Shown here piece by piece: positions 62,571 through 64,000 of a DNA stretch of 64,000 bases. The DNA is taken from assembly GCA_016630955.3 (NCBI GenBank), contig CM049985.1, forward strand, positions 2,728,001 to 2,792,000. The letters are read 5' to 3'. A program made the translations under genes and the position numbers. How positions within the stretch are numbered: position 1 is the first letter of the stretch; every line of letters starts with the position of its first letter. The DNA is from Didymella arachidicola. Lineage: Eukaryota; Ascomycota; Dothideomycetes; Pleosporales; Didymellaceae. The notes beneath the pieces are model-generated. The model did no database searches. It saw only the letters and a list, made by a program, of their open reading frames with translations, and had not been told where the DNA came from.

Positions 62571-64000
62571 CTACAACTTGCTTCCACCACCGAGCAGCTC
62601 CGCACCAGCGCCCGAGATAGCAAGTTTACCTGTCTCCTTGACCTTGGTCTGGAAAGCAATTGTGTTCCCTGTCTTCCACATCTCAGTCACCAGTGTCTGA
62701 CCAGGAAGCACAACACCCGCAAAGCGGACCTTGATGTTCTTGAACGGCCCGAACTTCTGCAACACGTGTTTGCCCGAGATACCAAACGAGCACAAGCCGT
62801 GCAGGATCGGTGTGTCGAAGCCGCCGACCTTGCTAAACTGCGGGTCAATGTGCAGCGGGTTGAGGTCGCCCGAGAGACGGTAGATAGCCGCCTGTTCCTC
62901 GGTGGTCTTCTCCTCGACCACAACGTCAGGCGCGCGCTGCGGCGGCTTGTAAGCTTTGGTCGCTGCACCGCGGTCGCCACCCTTCTTCTGACCACCGAAG
63001 TTTCCACTGCCCCGGATAAAGACTGTGGACTCATTGTAAAAGATCTCCTCACCCGTCTTTGCATCTTTGGTCACAGAGCCGTAGACGACGAGACCTGCAG
63101 CGCCCTTGTCGACGACTTCGACAAGCTTGGGGACCGCGATGAGCTTGGCCTCGGTAGGGATGGGGAACTTGCGGATCTCGAGGAATTGCTCGCCGTGGAG
63201 AAGCATGCGCGGGTCGAAGTTGGGGACGATCTCGTCAAAGGAGAAAGGCGGCTCAGCGTTGAAAGGAGGAACAACTCCGAATGTGGGAATGACCTGGAAG
63301 TTCTCGTCGCCCTCGTAGACGAAAGGAAGGTCGGTACGCTTGGCGCCGATTCCGAGGTCTGTAGTCTGTCAGTAACACACGGTGAGTTGCAAACGATGGT
63401 GAACTTACTGTAAAGGATGACATCCCTCTCAGTGTACTCGAAAGGAGTACCCTCCGACTTGGCAGCAAGAGCTGTCTGCTGAGCCTTGAGGATCTCCTCG
63501 TTACTCTTGGACGGCTTCTTTTCCTTCTTGCTCTTCTTGCTGGTGTTCTCCATGTTGGCCATGATCGACTTGAGACCACTGGCGTTGTCGTGAGGGTGGT
63601 CAGCACGACCATCCTCGAAATTGGTGATGCGCTCCCAGTTCTTGAGGACCTCCTCAGGGGTGAGCTTGACATCGACGGGGAAACCGTGACCTCCAGTACG
63701 CTGCCATCTTGTAGCAGCGAACCAGCCAGAGCCCATCTCATATAGACCGCCAGTCGGAACAGGAGCCTTGTCCGACACCAGTAGGATAACAAGAGGAGCA
63801 TTGTAGTCAGGCTTAAGAGCTTGGACAACCTCCTCAGGCATGATGGAGCGGGTCATTTGTGTACCAGCGTTAGGGGCAACAGTGTTGACAAAGATGTTGT
63901 TCTTCTTGCCCTCGAGAGCAAGAGACTTAGAGAAACCGAGGATACCGCACTTGGCCGAGGCGTAGTTAGCCTGGCCGAAGTTTCCGTAAATACCACTGGT
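62571..64000 (-). CDS. FOX2: Peroxisomal multifunctional beta-oxidation enzyme (C-terminal half; 5' beyond window)
   Basis: Two exons visible, from the window edge to 63409 and 63358-62571, over a 50-nt intron (GTAAGT...CTACAG); 459 residues. FOX2 hydrates enoyl-CoA and dehydrogenates (3R)-hydroxyacyl-CoA in peroxisomes. The visible part opens inside the second dehydrogenase domain at GIYGNFGQANYASAK (the catalytic YxxxK), continues FSKSLALEGKKNNIFVNTVAPNAGT and TGGLYEMGSGWFAATRWQR, then a Lys-rich linker (KKSKKEKKPSKSNEE). The C-terminal MaoC hydratase 2 domain follows: GIGAKRTDLPFVYEGDENFQVIPTF, MLLHGEQFLEI, YRLSGDLNPLHIDPQFSKVGGFDTPILHGLCSFG with the catalytic Asp and His. It ends in GGGSKL, a perfect PTS1 peroxisomal signal. 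About half the protein lies outside the window. Confidence 0.96.

Noticed and set aside
62547..63413. 288-codon plus-strand frame
   Set aside because: Antisense to the FOX2 hydratase domain, which carries clear motifs and the SKL end.

Overview
The window is nuclear DNA of a filamentous ascomycete (Pezizomycotina). The evidence is genes split by very short introns (43-66 nt in nearly every case) with GTRNGT-type donors, CTAAC or CTGAC branch sites and YAG acceptors, together with fungal-only families: a HET-domain protein, a UstYa/DUF3328 protein, two fungal Rhodopsin-domain membrane proteins and a Fot1/pogo-type transposon. Class level is inference; a dothideomycete would fit but is not proven. 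I could rebuild 29 protein-coding loci: 25 complete or probable genes, two that run off the window edges, and two broken ones. No tRNA, rRNA or CRISPR array was recognised. Gene models were made by hand from splice signals, frame continuity and family knowledge.

Layout. 0-14.8 kb is mostly housekeeping: the C-terminal part of an unknown membrane protein (left edge), a four-helix membrane protein, cystathionine beta-lyase (STR3), a WD40/DUF2415 protein, mitochondrial Hsp70 (SSC1) and an iron-type alcohol dehydrogenase. 14.8-22.4 kb is an accessory, repeat-bearing stretch: two of three tiny TG...CA elements with 5-bp target duplications (the third is at 1.84 kb), TA-rich decayed DNA, a complete 1.87-kb Fot1/pogo-like element with perfect 68-bp inverted ends but a transposase broken by two stop codons, then a small secreted cysteine-rich protein and a secreted-protein pseudogene. 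22.4-29.6 kb holds an RBR ubiquitin ligase, an inositol-monophosphatase-family enzyme, a HET-domain protein and Ap4A phosphorylase (APA2).

29.9-40.5 kb is a looser region with secondary-metabolism flavour: an eight-exon amino-acid/choline-type permease, a Rhodopsin-domain protein, a tiny secreted peptide, a UstYa-like oxidase with both HxxHC motifs, a GNAT acetyltransferase and a GST/metaxin-fold protein. 41.5-64 kb returns to conserved genes: HRQ1 helicase, an MFS sugar porter, an EXPERA (TMEM97-like) protein, a CUE1-like ER protein, the ankyrin-DHHC palmitoyltransferase AKR1, the mitochondrial ATPase AFG1, a second Rhodopsin-domain protein, a short-chain dehydrogenase, a Cdc25-like rhodanese and the C-terminal half of peroxisomal FOX2 ending in SKL (right edge).

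Most neighbours look functionally independent, as is normal in fungi. Three places may be more than chance: the secreted-protein pair beside the transposon (effector-like setting), the UstYa gene near a secreted peptide (possible RiPP-type locus, weak), and the family of 65-74 bp TG...CA elements, whose ends and 5-bp duplications suggest integrase-type insertion by something far smaller than an ordinary LTR.
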